Shown here: in pieces, positions 26,686 through 37,608 of the stretch | How positions within the stretch are numbered: the stretch's first letter is position 1 | Layout of the letters: every line of letters starts with the position of its first letter | Source: Cytobacillus purgationiresistens | Lineage (GTDB): Bacteria; Bacillota; Bacilli; Bacillales; Cytobacillaceae | Direction of reading: 5' to 3' | Length of the DNA stretch: 64,000 nt | NCBI RefSeq assembly: GCF_030813235.1 | Contig: NZ_JAUSUB010000023.1 | Span: forward strand, 1-64,000 | Translations under genes and position numbers: made by a program | The notes under the pieces: model-generated | Databases searched by the model: none | Told to the model about the DNA's origin: nothing | The model's input: the letters and a program-made list of their open reading frames with translations, nothing else

Positions 26686-27744
26686 TTAATCCTGAACTTT
26701 AAGACCCATCAAATACTCAGTTAGAGCATCAATTTCTTGATCTGATAAATCACCATATTTGCCAGTCATTTTATTGCCTGGTTTATAGCTTTCTGGATCT
26801 TTTAGCCAATTTTTGATATTTTCTTCAGTGTTTTCTAAATACCCTACTACATGAGTACGGTCACCAAAACTTGTTAAGTTTGGTCCTTGATTACCTGCAC
26901 CTGTAGGTGTAACTGCATGACAGCCAATACAGCTGTTATTGAAAATTTCTTGCCCTTCTTGCGCAGTAGCAGATTCAGCAACTGCTGGTTCTTCTACTGA
27001 TTTCATTGCATCTGCCCAAGCTTCGAACTGATCTTTTGGAATCGCTTTTACTTTAAAGTCCATTAATGCATGAGAAGGACCGCAAAGCTCAGCACATTTA
27101 CCATAGAATAAGTTACCCACTTCATCTGCTTTTTCGTTATTAAATTCAAGCCAGAATTTATTCACATTCTCTGTGTTTGTATCCAGCTTTCCTCCTGCAG
27201 ACGGAATCCAGAATGAGTGCTTAACATCAGTGGAAAGTAAGTTGAAGTAAACTTTCTCATCTGTAGGAACGACTAGTTCCTGACTTGTTACAATTTCTTC
27301 GTTTGGATATTCAAATTCCCACCAATATAGATTGGCTTTAACGTTGATTACAGTTGCATCCGTTTTTCCATCTTCATTCACTTTATCCATTGGAGAAACA
27401 TCTGCTAATTTGAATGTAGCTGATACTGTAGGTACCGCTAGAACTAGAAGTAATAAAATTGGAATAACAGTCCAGATAATTTCCAACTTATGACTTCCCT
27501 CTACCTGTTTAGGGATCTTGTCGTCTTTACGACGGAATTTAAACAGTACGATAAGGAAGATTACTGTTACGACAACAATTACTCCAACCATAATTGCAGT
27601 ACTTAACAGCATTAAGTCGTATTGTGTTTGCGCAACTTCACCAGCAGGCTTCATCGTTGAGATAAACGGTTCACCACAGCCGGCGAGAAACAACGTCAAC
27701 AATGCAAACATAAACAATAGACGCCCTTTTGCAAGCCTTTTCAT
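26686..27744 (-). CDS. ctaC: Cytochrome caa3 oxidase subunit II with C-terminal cytochrome c
   Basis: A lipoprotein signal (LTLFLAGC, cysteine 23) is followed by two membrane helices, a cupredoxin domain with the CuA site (GKCAELCGPSHALM near residue 220) and a fused cytochrome c domain with CIGCH near residue 275. It takes electrons from cytochrome c. The fusion is typical of caa3 oxidases. First gene of ctaCDEF; GAGGGG upstream. Confidence 0.96.
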   Translation of the reverse strand: MKRLAKGRLLFMFALLTLFLAGCGEPFISTMKPAGEVAQTQYDLMLLSTAIMVGVIVVVTVIFLIVLFKFRRKDDKIPKQVEGSHKLEIIWTVIPILLLLVLAVPTVSATFKLADVSPMDKVNEDGKTDATVINVKANLYWWEFEYPNEEIVTSQELVVPTDEKVYFNLLSTDVKHSFWIPSAGGKLDTNTENVNKFWLEFNNEKADEVGNLFYGKCAELCGPSHALMDFKVKAIPKDQFEAWADAMKSVEEPAVAESATAQEGQEIFNNSCIGCHAVTPTGAGNQGPNLTSFGDRTHVVGYLENTEENIKNWLKDPESYKPGNKMTGKYGDLSDQEIDALTEYLMGLKVQD

Positions 27745-27855
27745 AGCTTATTCATACCCCTCTTTCGTGAAAAATTTCTTTGAGTGCTAAAGCAAAAAAA
27801 ATATGGATAAATCTCTCTTTGATTAAATAAGGAAAGAGAGAATGTCCTAACGTAA

Positions 27856-28794
27856 TTAAATCAATGTGAAGATGATCATGCCTACGCAAAGAATCGTTAG
27901 ATATTGAATGGAGTATACAAACATTAGTGTTGCCCATTTTATATCATTTTTAAATTTCCTCGCATAGATTCCGATTAGAACCCAACCTACATTTAATAGT
28001 GTAGCAAAGATAATAAACGGTATTCCTAATGATAAAAGTAAGAATGGAAGCGGCAACAATGCAGCAACCCATATATAGATGTGAATCTTTGTCACCTTAA
28101 AGCCTTTAACAACGGGTAGCATTGGTATATTCGCTGCCCTATACTCCTCCACCCTTCTCATCGCTAAAGCGTAAAAATGTGGTGGCTGCCAAATAAACAT
28201 TAATAAAAACAAAGCCCATGCCATCGGATCGAGACTTGAATCAATTGCCGCCCAGCCAATTAATGGAGGAACCGCACCTGAAATACTCCCGACAATTGTA
28301 TTGGAGACAAATCTCCTTTTTGTCCATATTGTATATAAAACAATATAACTAAATACACCGATTAGCCCAATCACTACTGCAGTCCATGTTGTCATCATTA
28401 GAAAAGCTATTCCTGCCGCAATAAGAATAAAACTCATTATCGCAACCTTTGCTGGATTCACTTTCCCAGTGACTGTTGGTCTTTCTTTCGTTCTTTCCAT
28501 TAAATGATCGATATCGCGATCTATGTAATTATTCAGACTACAGGAACCTGCAATGATTAAGGATGAGCCTATTAAAGTGTAAAATACAATATCCAGATGG
28601 TTAAAAAACCCTTGCCCTGTAAAATGGATGGCTAGCCATAACCCGGTAAAAGTAGTAATTGCATTAGAATTCACTATGCCTACTTTTATCAGTGCCATGA
28701 TATCCTTCCATACTGTCGTAGCCGGAACTTCACTAGTAAGGCTTTGCTCACCGTTTTTCACTCTAGTGCTGCCAAAAGCCCGCGGGTCAGACAT
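27856..28794 (-). CDS. ctaB: Protoheme IX farnesyltransferase (heme O synthase)
   Basis: CtaB attaches a farnesyl group to heme B. It is a UbiA-type prenyltransferase of 312 residues with the Asp-rich [15 protein letters not shown] motif near residue 90 and about eight membrane segments. The ATG at 28794 follows AAAGGGGG; a 14-residue ORF extension precedes that site. It is divergent from ctaA. Confidence 0.95.
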   Translation of the reverse strand: MSDPRAFGSTRVKNGEQSLTSEVPATTVWKDIMALIKVGIVNSNAITTFTGLWLAIHFTGQGFFNHLDIVFYTLIGSSLIIAGSCSLNNYIDRDIDHLMERTKERPTVTGKVNPAKVAIMSFILIAAGIAFLMMTTWTAVVIGLIGVFSYIVLYTIWTKRRFVSNTIVGSISGAVPPLIGWAAIDSSLDPMAWALFLLMFIWQPPHFYALAMRRVEEYRAANIPMLPVVKGFKVTKIHIYIWVAALLPLPFLLLSLGIPFIIFATLLNVGWVLIGIYARKFKNDIKWATLMFVYSIQYLTILCVGMIIFTLI

Positions 28795-28997
28795 TTTATT
28801 GCCCCCTTTATTCCCTATTACAAGATATGAAGACAAACACTACAACTACTATATAGTAAATTTGCTTACATTACCATATTTGTAATAAAAAACGCGACAA
28901 CATCCATACATTGAATTTATAAAAACTAGTAATTTCACAATATGACCCTTATATTAGTGAGCAGTCATACTCCTGTATATTAAATCACATTTTTTAG

Positions 28998-29050
28998 TTA
29001 TTTTGTGAAATTTTCTAGAATTAATTATGACTAATTTGTGTCAAAAATAG
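28998..29050. promoter_or_regulatory. Possible ResD-type sites in the ctaA/ctaB intergenic region
   Basis: Two TTTGTG-centred sequences (near 29003, TTTTGTGAAATT, and near 29036, ATTTGTGTCAAA) resemble ResD-binding motifs. ResD controls ctaA and ctaB in B. subtilis. The 635-base gap (28795-29429) has no gene. The assignment is tentative because such AT-rich motifs occur by chance. Confidence 0.3.
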
Positions 29051-29251
29051 AATTTTAATTAAGAAATGTTGTTTTTCTGAGATAATAAAACGGAAAAATA
29101 TTCTCGATGAAATGAGGGAAGGGTAACGATTATATAGGTAAAGCCATTGATATAGAGGGTCTAGCAATCTTTACCCCTTTTATATTTCTAGCAAACAAAT
29201 TTTCAAGTTTCAACCTTTTTTCCTGTTATTACAGAAGAAATTTTATAAGTA

Positions 29252-29280
29252 TTGTAAAATTTCCGCGAATCCTGTACTAT
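29252..29280 (+). promoter_or_regulatory. Candidate sigma-A promoter of ctaA
   Basis: TTGTAA (29252-29257), 17 bases, TACTAT (29275-29280). The transcript would have a leader of about 140 bases before the ctaA start. Confidence 0.55.
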
Positions 29281-29429
29281 CAAAAAAGTGACTATGATAA
29301 ATGTAGTTTTCCTGACATCGATGGATTTTTTTGTTTATTGATAAATCCCCGCTCTTATATATGGATGAGCAGGACCACTTAAGAATTTACATATATGGTG
29401 TTTTGACAAATTAAAGAAGGTGAAATACG

Positions 29430-30389
29430 TTGCAACGATCATTAAAATGGTTTGCAGTTCTCACAACAATCGGAATGCTTTTGATTCTGCTTGGCGGGGC
29501 GCTTGTAACTAAGACTGAATCAGGTGAAGGCTGTGGAACGTCTTGGCCTCTATGCCACGGCGAACTAATCCCCAGCAGCATTAATACAGAACTAATCATT
29601 GAACTGGCTCACAGGGTTGTATCAGGCTCTGTTGGCATCATGGTCCTTATCTTATCGATATGGACATGGAAGACAATCGGACATATAAGGGAGACAAAAT
29701 TCCTCGCAGTCGCCTCGTTTGTCTTCCTTGCCCTGCAAGCTTTAATTGGCGCTGCTGCTGTGATGTGGGGCCAATCAGATTTCGTCATGGCGCTCCATTT
29801 CGGTATATCACTAATCTCCTTTGCATCCGTACTGCTGTTGACTCTCCTTGTATTTGAAGTTGATAAGAAATTTGAAGCAGAGAAACTTGTCCTTGATAAG
29901 CGGATGAAAAGACATCTTATAGGGGTCACCTTATATAGTTATATAGTCGTTTATACCGGAGCGCTTGTAAGACATGTTAATGCCAGCCTCGTTTGCCGAG
30001 ATTGGCCGCTATGTATAAATGACAGCTTTACACTTCCTAACAATATGCATGAATGGGTTCAAATGGGACATCGGGCTGCAGCTGGGGTTATCTTCATCTG
30101 GATTGCTTATATTACCTATTTAGCCATAAAGCATTATAAGCATCAAAAAGTGATTTATTGGGGCTCAATTATTTCACTCATTCTTGTCAGTCTACAAGTT
30201 GCTGCTGGAGCACTTGTCGTCATTACGAGACTAAATCTATTTATCGCACTTGCTCATGCATTCTTTATTTCTTGTCTCTTCGGAGTACTGAGCTATTTTA
30301 TTTTACTTACTACTAGGAGTAAAGCCAATGAACTGGCATTAAATCGTGCGGAGAATAAAAATAAAGATGATGATATTCCAATGCAATAA
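29430..30389 (+). CDS. ctaA: Heme A synthase
   Basis: CtaA oxidises heme O to heme A. The 319-residue protein has eight hydrophobic segments; the cysteine pairs are visible in the extracellular loops ([12 protein letters not shown] near residue 35, VCRDWPLC near residue 190), along with the histidines in LAHRVVSG and MGHRAAAG. The start is TTG after AAGAAGGTGA. Confidence 0.95.
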   Translation: MQRSLKWFAVLTTIGMLLILLGGALVTKTESGEGCGTSWPLCHGELIPSSINTELIIELAHRVVSGSVGIMVLILSIWTWKTIGHIRETKFLAVASFVFLALQALIGAAAVMWGQSDFVMALHFGISLISFASVLLLTLLVFEVDKKFEAEKLVLDKRMKRHLIGVTLYSYIVVYTGALVRHVNASLVCRDWPLCINDSFTLPNNMHEWVQMGHRAAAGVIFIWIAYITYLAIKHYKHQKVIYWGSIISLILVSLQVAAGALVVITRLNLFIALAHAFFISCLFGVLSYFILLTTRSKANELALNRAENKNKDDDIPMQ

Positions 30390-30401
30390 ATATCTCTAAA
30401 T

Positions 30402-30437
30402 AAAAAGCAGCTGACGACATCGTCAGCTGCTTTTTTA
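30402..30437. terminator. Terminator downstream of ctaA
   Basis: A 12-bp perfect stem, AGCAGCTGACGA with TCGTCAGCTGCT, two-base loop, T-run after it on the plus strand. Confidence 0.92.
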
Positions 30438-30503
30438 TGCTTATCTATCTTCAGAATGCTTCATGATTTTGCATTAGTTGGCAAAGCAAAATTTCCTAAT
30501 GAA

Positions 30504-30535
30504 AGAACCGAGTGCTGCTAAATCCGCTCGGTTCT
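30504..30535 (-). terminator. Terminator downstream of pyc
   Basis: GAACCGAG and CTCGGTTC pair around a loop with a further GCGG element. The minus-strand tail is only moderately T-rich. Confidence 0.65.
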
Positions 30536-30545
30536 CTATCTTTTT

Positions 30546-33500
30546 TTACTTAGCAAGCTCAATTAATAAATCACCTGTTGCAATTGCTTCGCCGTTGCTC
30601 ACATAAATTTCCTTCACTGTACCTGAGAATGGTGCCTGAACCGTGGTTTCCATCTTCATTGCTTCTGTAATCATCAGGTGATCTCCTTTATTAACCTTCT
30701 CACCTTTATTCACAACTGCTTTAATGACTGTACCAGGCATCGTTGCTCCGATATGGCTCTCATTATGAGGATCAGCTTTCACTTTCGCCACAACAGTAGA
30801 TTTAATATTTTCATCCTTAATGACGACTTCACGTGGTTGTCCATTTAATTCAAAGTAAATCACTCTAGTTGCGTCTGCTTGGGCCTGACCAATTGAAACG
30901 AGTTTTACAATTAGGGTTTTTCCTGTTTCAATCTCCACTTCTATTTCTTCCCCTAAGCGCATTCCATATAAAAAGGTTGGTGTATCAAGTACTGAAATAT
31001 CTCCGAATTGCCCATATGTCTTTGTATAATCCATAAATACTTTCGGATAAAGCGCATAAGCAATTGCGTCGAAACTCGTTACCTGACGACCAAGTTCTTT
31101 AAAGAGCTTCTCTTTAATCTGGTCAAAATCAACTTCCTCGAGCAATTCCCCAGGTCTAACTGTAATTGGCTTTCTATTTTTCAGAATGACTTGCTGCAAT
31201 TCTTTCGGGAACCCTTCGTACGGCTGTCCCAAGTATCCTTCAAACAACTCAACAACGGAGTCAGGGAAATCGAGTGATCCTCCCTTCTTGATTACGCCCT
31301 CTTCTGTTAATTGATTTTGCACCATATATAACGCCATATCTCCAACTACCTTAGAAGATGGTGTTACTTTAACAATGTCACCAAACATTTGGTTGACACG
31401 TGAATACATGTTTTTCACATCATCCCATTTTTCACCTAGTCCAACAGCTTTAGCTTGTTGTTGAAGATTGCTATATTGTCCCCCAGGCATTTCATGCTGG
31501 TAGATTTCAGTGTGTGGTGCTTTCATTCCGCTTTCGAAATCTTGATAGTATTTTCTTACATCTTCCCAATAGTAAGACAGCTGCTCCAATGCATCGATAT
31601 TTACATTTGGTTTCCGATCTGTGCCTTCCAAAGCATAATATAATGTGTTCGCACTAGGCTGGGAAGTTAAGCCTGCCATTGTACTTAACGCAACGTCTAC
31701 AATGTCGACCCCTGCTTCAATTGCTTTCGCATAGGTGTAAACACCATTGCCGCTAGTATCATGCGTATGAAGATGGATTGGAATATCAATGGTTTCTTTA
31801 AGCTCAGATATTAGCTGATAAGCTGCTTGAGGCTTTAGAAGACCTGCCATATCTTTTATTGCTAAAATATGAGCACCCTGATTCTCCAGCTCTTTCGCCA
31901 TATTCTTATAATAATTTAAGTCATATTTCGTTTTAGTTGGATCAGAAATATCTCCTGTATAACAAATTGCAGCTTCTGCAATTTTTCCAGTTTGACGCAC
32001 GGCATCAATCGCTACTTCCATCCCTTTGACCCAGTTCAGGCTGTCAAAGATTCTAAATACATCGATACCAGCATGAGCAGATTTTTCAACAAATTCACGT
32101 ATGACATTATCTGAATAGTTTTTGTAGCCTACTGCATTGGACGCTCTTAATAGCATTTGTAAAAGCACGTTCGGCATTTTCTCTCTTAATGTTAGAAGTC
32201 TTTCCCATGGGTCTTCCTTCAAGAAGCGATAGGCCACATCAAATGTTGCCCCTCCCCACATTTCCGAAGAGAACATGTTTGGTACAAGCTTGGCTGTCGG
32301 CTCTGCGATATGTTTCAAATCGCTCGTTCTGACTCTTGTTGCCAGTAATGATTGATGCGCATCGCGGAAAGTTGTATCGGTTAAGAGCACTTCATTTTGT
32401 GCTTTAATCCATTCAACAAGGCCATCCGCACCTTGTGAATCAAGAATTTGCTTTGTTCCAGGCTGATAGTCTGATGGAAGATATAATTTTGGCATTCTCG
32501 GCTTATCAAATGCTGGCTTGCCCTGCTTTTCGATTCCCGGAAAACCGTTAACTGTTACATTTCCAATATAAGAAAGCATTTTTGTTCCTCGGTCTTTTCT
32601 TTTTGGGAAAATGAATAATTCAGGTGTCTGATCAATAAAAGATGTATCATATTCACCTTTAATGAATTGTTCATGCTTTACGACATTTTCAAGGAATGGA
32701 ATATTTGTCTTAATTCCTCTAATGCGAAACTCTTGCAAATTTCGGATCATTTTTGATGCCGCTTGGTCAAATGTCATCGCATGAGTAGAAAGCTTGACGA
32801 GCAATGAATCATAATGCGGAGTAATGACTGCCCCTTGGTAAGCATTCCCTGCGTCAAGACGCACACCAAAACCGCCGCCAGAACGATAAGCCATTAATCG
32901 GCCAGTATCCGGCATGAAGTTATTTAACGGGTCCTCAGTCGTTACACGTGATTGAATTGCAAACCCTGTAATTTGAATATCTTCCTGTTTGGGCATGCCT
33001 ATCTTTCCGCTATGAAGCTCATGGCCTTCAGCAACAAGAATTTGAGTTTGCACAATATCTACGCCTGTGATCATTTCTGTAATCGTATGCTCCACTTGCA
33101 CACGTGGATTGACTTCAATAAAGTAAAATTTTTCATTCGCTACTAAAAATTCAACTGTTCCGGCATTGACATAGTCTACTTTTTTCATCAGCTTTACAGC
33201 TGCATCACAAATATCCTGCCTTAACTTCTCAGGAAGAGACACACATGGAGCCACTTCTACTACCTTTTGATGCCGGCGCTGAACAGAGCAATCACGTTCA
33301 AAAAGGTGAATAATATTCCCTGTGTGATCTCCAATAATTTGTACTTCTATATGCTTAGGGTTTTCCACGAATTTCTCAACATACACTTCATCATTTCCAA
33401 AAGCAGCTTTCGCTTCTGATTTAGCACGATCATAAGATTCCTTTACTTCATTATTATCTCTGACAATTCGCATGCCTCGTCCGCCGCCACCTAGTGACGC

Positions 33501-33986
33501 TTTAATTATAATTGGGAAACCATGTTCCGAACCAAACTGTTCAACTTCTTCAACGCTTGACACTGGTCCGTCACTGCCAGGGATGACTGGGATATCAGCC
33601 AGCTGTGCTTGCGTCCTTGCTTTGACTTTATCTCCAAACATATTCAAATGCTTTGATTCAGGACCGATGAAGATGAGCCCTTCCTCTTCACAGCGTTTCG
33701 CAAATTGAATGTTTTCAGATAGGAAACCATAGCCAGGATGAATGGCATCGACTCCGCTAGTTTTTGCAATTTGAATAATTCCTTCGATATCCAAATAGGC
33801 ATCAATTGGTTTTTTTCCTTCACCGACTAAATAAGCTTCATCTGCTTTATAACGATGATAGGAACCAGAATCTTCTTTGGAATACACCGCTACAGTACGA
33901 ATATTTAGCTCTGAACATGCGCGGAAAACACGGATTGCAATTTCTCCTCTGTTTGCTACCAATACCTTGCTGATTTTCTGACCCAT
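30546..33986 (-). CDS. pyc: Pyruvate carboxylase
   Basis: A 1146-residue single-chain enzyme making oxaloacetate from pyruvate. The order is biotin carboxylase (residues 5-455, with KASLGGGGRGM and RDCSVQRRHQKVVE), carboxyltransferase (about 530-800, with DTTFRDAHQSLLATR and the metal-site HLHTHDTSGN) and a C-terminal biotinyl domain (TEAMKMET, lysine near residue 1112). GGGGTG precedes the ATG. It lies between ftsW and ctaA as in B. subtilis. It replenishes the TCA cycle alongside the pdh operon. Confidence 0.98.
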   Translation of the reverse strand: MGQKISKVLVANRGEIAIRVFRACSELNIRTVAVYSKEDSGSYHRYKADEAYLVGEGKKPIDAYLDIEGIIQIAKTSGVDAIHPGYGFLSENIQFAKRCEEEGLIFIGPESKHLNMFGDKVKARTQAQLADIPVIPGSDGPVSSVEEVEQFGSEHGFPIIIKASLGGGGRGMRIVRDNNEVKESYDRAKSEAKAAFGNDEVYVEKFVENPKHIEVQIIGDHTGNIIHLFERDCSVQRRHQKVVEVAPCVSLPEKLRQDICDAAVKLMKKVDYVNAGTVEFLVANEKFYFIEVNPRVQVEHTITEMITGVDIVQTQILVAEGHELHSGKIGMPKQEDIQITGFAIQSRVTTEDPLNNFMPDTGRLMAYRSGGGFGVRLDAGNAYQGAVITPHYDSLLVKLSTHAMTFDQAASKMIRNLQEFRIRGIKTNIPFLENVVKHEQFIKGEYDTSFIDQTPELFIFPKRKDRGTKMLSYIGNVTVNGFPGIEKQGKPAFDKPRMPKLYLPSDYQPGTKQILDSQGADGLVEWIKAQNEVLLTDTTFRDAHQSLLATRVRTSDLKHIAEPTAKLVPNMFSSEMWGGATFDVAYRFLKEDPWERLLTLREKMPNVLLQMLLRASNAVGYKNYSDNVIREFVEKSAHAGIDVFRIFDSLNWVKGMEVAIDAVRQTGKIAEAAICYTGDISDPTKTKYDLNYYKNMAKELENQGAHILAIKDMAGLLKPQAAYQLISELKETIDIPIHLHTHDTSGNGVYTYAKAIEAGVDIVDVALSTMAGLTSQPSANTLYYALEGTDRKPNVNIDALEQLSYYWEDVRKYYQDFESGMKAPHTEIYQHEMPGGQYSNLQQQAKAVGLGEKWDDVKNMYSRVNQMFGDIVKVTPSSKVVGDMALYMVQNQLTEEGVIKKGGSLDFPDSVVELFEGYLGQPYEGFPKELQQVILKNRKPITVRPGELLEEVDFDQIKEKLFKELGRQVTSFDAIAYALYPKVFMDYTKTYGQFGDISVLDTPTFLYGMRLGEEIEVEIETGKTLIVKLVSIGQAQADATRVIYFELNGQPREVVIKDENIKSTVVAKVKADPHNESHIGATMPGTVIKAVVNKGEKVNKGDHLMITEAMKMETTVQAPFSGTVKEIYVSNGEAIATGDLLIELAK

Positions 33987-34070
33987 CTAGAAACACCCCG
34001 ACTTTTTGTATTTTCTACTTTAATATGTACAGTCAGTAGAAGCTAATTTTCATTTGTAACTTGTAAAAAC

Positions 34071-35276
34071 CTACTTTCGATTCATTGAAAAACGATCCGC
34101 ATAGGATTGCGGCTCTGGTTGCACTTCCTGCTTTGCTTCTTTTTGTTTATATTTTCTTTCATAATTAACAAACATAGATACATTCACTAGAATCCCCATC
34201 GCAATAGATAATTGCAATAGCGACGACCCTCCAAAGCTGATAAACGGAAGAGGCACACCTGTTAAAGGAATGACCCCTGAAATCCCGCCAAGATTAACGA
34301 AGGATTGAATGCCTATCATACTAGCAATCCCGATAGCTAAAAGACTGCCAAAAGGGTCCTTGCATTTTAAAGCAATAAAGATTCCTTTTAAAACAATAAA
34401 GCCAAGCGATAATAGGACGAAGCTTACACCAAGGAACCCAAGCTCTTCAGCGATGATGGCCATAATAAAATCAGTATGTCCCTCAGGTAAATAACCCATT
34501 TTTTGAATACTCTGTCCCAGTCCCAGACCTTGCAATCCCCCATTACCAAGAGCAATAAAGGCATTGGATAGTTGATAGCCATGTTCTGAGCTGAATGGGT
34601 CCAGAAATGAATCTACCCTTCCCAATCTAACATCAGAAAAGATCTTATCTCTCAATAAAAGAACAAAGGGGGCAGCCGCTATTACTCCGATGAAAGCGAG
34701 CTTGAAAATGTTTTTAAAGTTCATCCCTGATGAAAAAATAATCGTTCCCGCAATCGCGAAGATAATGGCCGCAGTTCCATAATCAGGTTCGGTAGCAACT
34801 AAAACGCAACATAGAATTAAATAAAATAATGGCGGTACCACACCTTTATTAAACTCATTTATATAAGATTGCTTTTTAGCGTATACAGCAGATAAATAAA
34901 TGATGATGCTCAGCTTCACGAACTCTGAAGGCTGTATGCTGCTCGTACCAAATTTAATCCAGCTTTGCGCGTTATTCGTCACATTACCAATTAAAGATAC
35001 TAGAGTTAATCCTAATAATGATAAGAAAACCATTGGTACAAGGATTCTATTGCTTTGTAAGGCCTTATAAGGAAACAGTGCAGTTACAATAAACGCCAAG
35101 CAAGCAATGATTAGACTCCTCATTTGTTTATTATAAAAGAAATCAGCTTCCTGACCGTAATACTGTACAGCCATTACCATACTAGAGCTGTAAACCATTA
35201 TTAAACCAAAAATGCATAATAGGGCAACAACAATTATTAATGAATAATCATACGATTTAAGTATTTTTTTGAACAT
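34071..35276 (-). CDS. ftsW: Cell-division peptidoglycan polymerase FtsW
   Basis: A 401-residue SEDS protein with about ten membrane segments. SEDS hallmarks are VYSSSMVMA near residue 30, WIKFGTSSIQPSEFVKL around residue 105 and the GGSSLLQLSIAMGIL C-terminal region. Its position between pyc and ylaN is that of B. subtilis ftsW rather than rodA or spoVE. GGAAGAGG precedes the ATG. Confidence 0.93.
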   Translation of the reverse strand: MFKKILKSYDYSLIIVVALLCIFGLIMVYSSSMVMAVQYYGQEADFFYNKQMRSLIIACLAFIVTALFPYKALQSNRILVPMVFLSLLGLTLVSLIGNVTNNAQSWIKFGTSSIQPSEFVKLSIIIYLSAVYAKKQSYINEFNKGVVPPLFYLILCCVLVATEPDYGTAAIIFAIAGTIIFSSGMNFKNIFKLAFIGVIAAAPFVLLLRDKIFSDVRLGRVDSFLDPFSSEHGYQLSNAFIALGNGGLQGLGLGQSIQKMGYLPEGHTDFIMAIIAEELGFLGVSFVLLSLGFIVLKGIFIALKCKDPFGSLLAIGIASMIGIQSFVNLGGISGVIPLTGVPLPFISFGGSSLLQLSIAMGILVNVSMFVNYERKYKQKEAKQEVQPEPQSYADRFSMNRK

Positions 35277-35561
35277 AATCCTCTTCCTTTATCTTCTAGC
35301 GTAGTATTATTTATTCTACTATAGCATTAAATTTCCTGCCAAAAATAAGAGAAAAGGATATTTAATATGAAAGTAAACTTTGAAGATTATGTGTCAGCAA
35401 CCCTAGAGCAAATGTAACATATTACTGAATAGAAATCCATTATATGTGACATACTATTAATTTATTTATACATCACATTTATCTTTTTGTTTATTATATA
35501 GGATGTATAATCTTTCTACAATAAGGTTTTTCTCATTTTCATGAAATATATTCTACATAAT

Positions 35562-35600
35562 AAAAAAGCTCAAACGTTCTTAAAGAACGTTTGAGCTTTA
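35562..35600 (-). terminator. Terminator downstream of ylaN
   Basis: AAGCTCAAACGTTC pairs with GAACGTTTGAGCTT around a short loop; the minus strand ends in TTTTTTATT. The remaining sequence between 35277 and 35561 is AT-rich and holds only the upstream region of ftsW. Confidence 0.9.
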
Positions 35601-35604
35601 AAGA

Positions 35605-35886
35605 TTATTTTCTGACGGATGCTTCATGCAGAATGGATAATTCACTTTCAAGTTTATCCAGGATTTCCTTACCATGCTTATCTTCAATTAATCCGAGGCG
35701 AACGGCAAAATCTATTTCACGCGACAACCCAAACATCTGGGTATCTAATACCTCTTCGTATAATGGACATTGTGGCATCGTTAGATTATCCATTTGTACT
35801 TTAATTAACTTCAAAATTTTATCAGCATCAGCTTTTAATAGAGCATTTGCTCTCTCTTTATGGTCAACAATCATTTCAGAAGCCAA
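35605..35886 (-). CDS. ylaN: YlaN, Fur-associated iron-homeostasis protein
   Basis: A 93-residue DUF1507 protein, all-helical, with [28 protein letters not shown] broken across residues 44-70 as the family core. YlaN has been reported to bind Fur and to link iron status to Fur activity in Bacillus and Staphylococcus. The start is TTG after GGGGGG. Confidence 0.93.
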   Translation of the reverse strand: MASEMIVDHKERANALLKADADKILKLIKVQMDNLTMPQCPLYEEVLDTQMFGLSREIDFAVRLGLIEDKHGKEILDKLESELSILHEASVRK

Positions 35887-35978
35887 CTTTCAATCCCCCC
35901 GTTTCCGAGCGATTATCCTATCTATAAATTTTAAACTTAAGAAGGAAAAAATGCAAGGATAATAAGGGATACTAATCA

Positions 35979-36917
35979 TTAAAAAATACTAAAATGATAT
36001 CTATTCGCCAATATTTTCAAGATTTCTAATCCAGCAATACTATTTCCCCTTTCATCCAATGCTGGGGAAAAAATACCAATACCGTATTTCCCTTGCACCA
36101 CACCTAGAATTCCACCTGATACTCCACTTTTTGCAGGAATCCCAACTTTTATAGCAAACTCGCCAGAAGCATTATACATTCCACAAGTTACCATGAATGT
36201 TTTGCATATACGAGCAATTTCATCCTTGATAATGATTCCACCTGTCAGCGGATCCTTTCCATTTTGTGCAAAAACCGCTCCAATTCGCGCCAAGTCCAAA
36301 CAGTTCATTTCTAATGCACATTGCCTTGTGTATACATCTATTAGCTCTTCCACATCTGTTTCAATGACTTGATGCTGCTTCATAAAGTAGGAGAGGGCCC
36401 TGTTTAAATCAGTAGTTTCAAACTCTGACCTGGCGACCTCCTGATCATATGTTACACTTTTCCCATCGAGAAGTGATCCGATGAACTGGTTGATTCTGCC
36501 CCACTTTTCCTCGGCATTGTTCCCTTTAATCATACTCGTAACAGCAAGAGCACCGGCATTAATCATTGGATTCAGCGGCCGCGAATGGCTGCTTGTTTCA
36601 AGTTTAATAATAGAATTAAACGGATCTCCTGTGGGCTCCATCCCCACTTTATTAAAAACATATTCATATCCATGATCCTGTAAAGCCAACGCTAAAACAA
36701 GCACTTTAGATATACTCTGCAATGTAAACACCTGTTTATAATTACCTGCAAAAGTACATTGGCCTTCTGATCGATCCAGATGAAAAATCGCTGCTGATAT
36801 ATCTGTAGCATCCACATTTAATAGCGCAGGTATATAATCCGCTACTTTACCTTTCGCTGTAATTGGTCGAACCTGCGATATTATTTCTTCAAGCTCTTCA
36901 TTTGTTTGGCATCCCAT
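35979..36917 (-). CDS. glsA: Glutaminase
   Basis: A 312-residue serine-dependent beta-lactamase-fold glutaminase (glutamine to glutamate plus ammonia). The catalytic S-x-x-K motif is in [11 protein letters not shown] near residue 70, with NAGALAV near residue 120 and [11 protein letters not shown] near residue 265. It lies in the place of B. subtilis ylaM. GGAGGGAT precedes the ATG. It appears monocistronic. Confidence 0.95.
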   Translation of the reverse strand: MGCQTNEELEEIISQVRPITAKGKVADYIPALLNVDATDISAAIFHLDRSEGQCTFAGNYKQVFTLQSISKVLVLALALQDHGYEYVFNKVGMEPTGDPFNSIIKLETSSHSRPLNPMINAGALAVTSMIKGNNAEEKWGRINQFIGSLLDGKSVTYDQEVARSEFETTDLNRALSYFMKQHQVIETDVEELIDVYTRQCALEMNCLDLARIGAVFAQNGKDPLTGGIIIKDEIARICKTFMVTCGMYNASGEFAIKVGIPAKSGVSGGILGVVQGKYGIGIFSPALDERGNSIAGLEILKILANRYHFSIF

Positions 36918-37058
36918 AAAGATCCCTCCAGTGTGTTTAGTATTAGTTTGTTTATTTACTAGGAAAGCATGCGAAGTTTATCGATATGACAAGCAGAATA
37001 AAAAGCGTTATACTTTTATTTGTGACCAACCGCGCGAAGCTATTTAGGAGGTAAGATT

Positions 37059-37559
37059 ATGGAAGAAAAAATCATTCATATCACTGGCAAGGTCAAGTTC
37101 ACTATCACCTTAGACCCAGGTGTTTGGATATTCGATGACCGCAGAATCGACTTAAATACATATTTTGATGTTGAAACGAAAGAAAAAGATGAGATTGAAG
37201 AATATACAAAAGCCGCTTCAAAACATTGGGATCGTGAAATTATGGAGGGTGCAGTGGTTCCACCTACTTTAAAATCGGAAAAAAGATTTGAAAAGGTAAA
37301 GGTCATGACAGGGACGTTTGGCATCCCGTTTCATCCTTTTCTTAAAAATGCCGAGCCAGAAGATGACGCGAGCGAAATTATCATTGAGTGTGTTGATCAA
37401 GAGGTAAAAGTTCCAATTGCTGAAGCAGAAAGTATCATTATTGGCTTTTCTAAAGATGGGAAACCTTTAAATGAAGATGGTCCAGCCTATATTTTCTACA
37501 AAGACGGAAGCAATAAAAATGAACCCATTAAACATGTGCGCGAATTTAAAATTATCTAA
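37059..37559 (+). CDS. ylaL: YlaL-like protein of unknown function
   Basis: A 166-residue soluble protein with FTITLDPGVWIFDDRRIDL near the N-terminus and PAYIFYKDGS near the C-terminus. Relatives in Bacillus are unnamed or loosely labelled peptidyl-prolyl isomerase without clear support. The assignment to YlaL rests on position between glsA and phoH. GGAGG precedes the ATG. Confidence 0.75.
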   Translation: MEEKIIHITGKVKFTITLDPGVWIFDDRRIDLNTYFDVETKEKDEIEEYTKAASKHWDREIMEGAVVPPTLKSEKRFEKVKVMTGTFGIPFHPFLKNAEPEDDASEIIIECVDQEVKVPIAEAESIIIGFSKDGKPLNEDGPAYIFYKDGSNKNEPIKHVREFKII

Positions 37560-37562
37560 CAT

Positions 37563-37608
37563 AAAAAAGACAGTGCCTGATTCGTTCATCCAGGCACTGT
37601 CTTTTTTA
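37563..37608. terminator. Bidirectional terminator between ylaL and phoH-type gene
   Basis: AAAGACAGTGCCTG pairs with CAGGCACTGTCTTT around a 9-base loop, with A/T runs on both sides. Confidence 0.92.

Noticed and set aside
28940..29060. Riboswitch or T-box between ctaB and ctaA
   Set aside because: The gap is AT-rich with no stable long-range pairing, no T-box sequence and no terminator/antiterminator pair.
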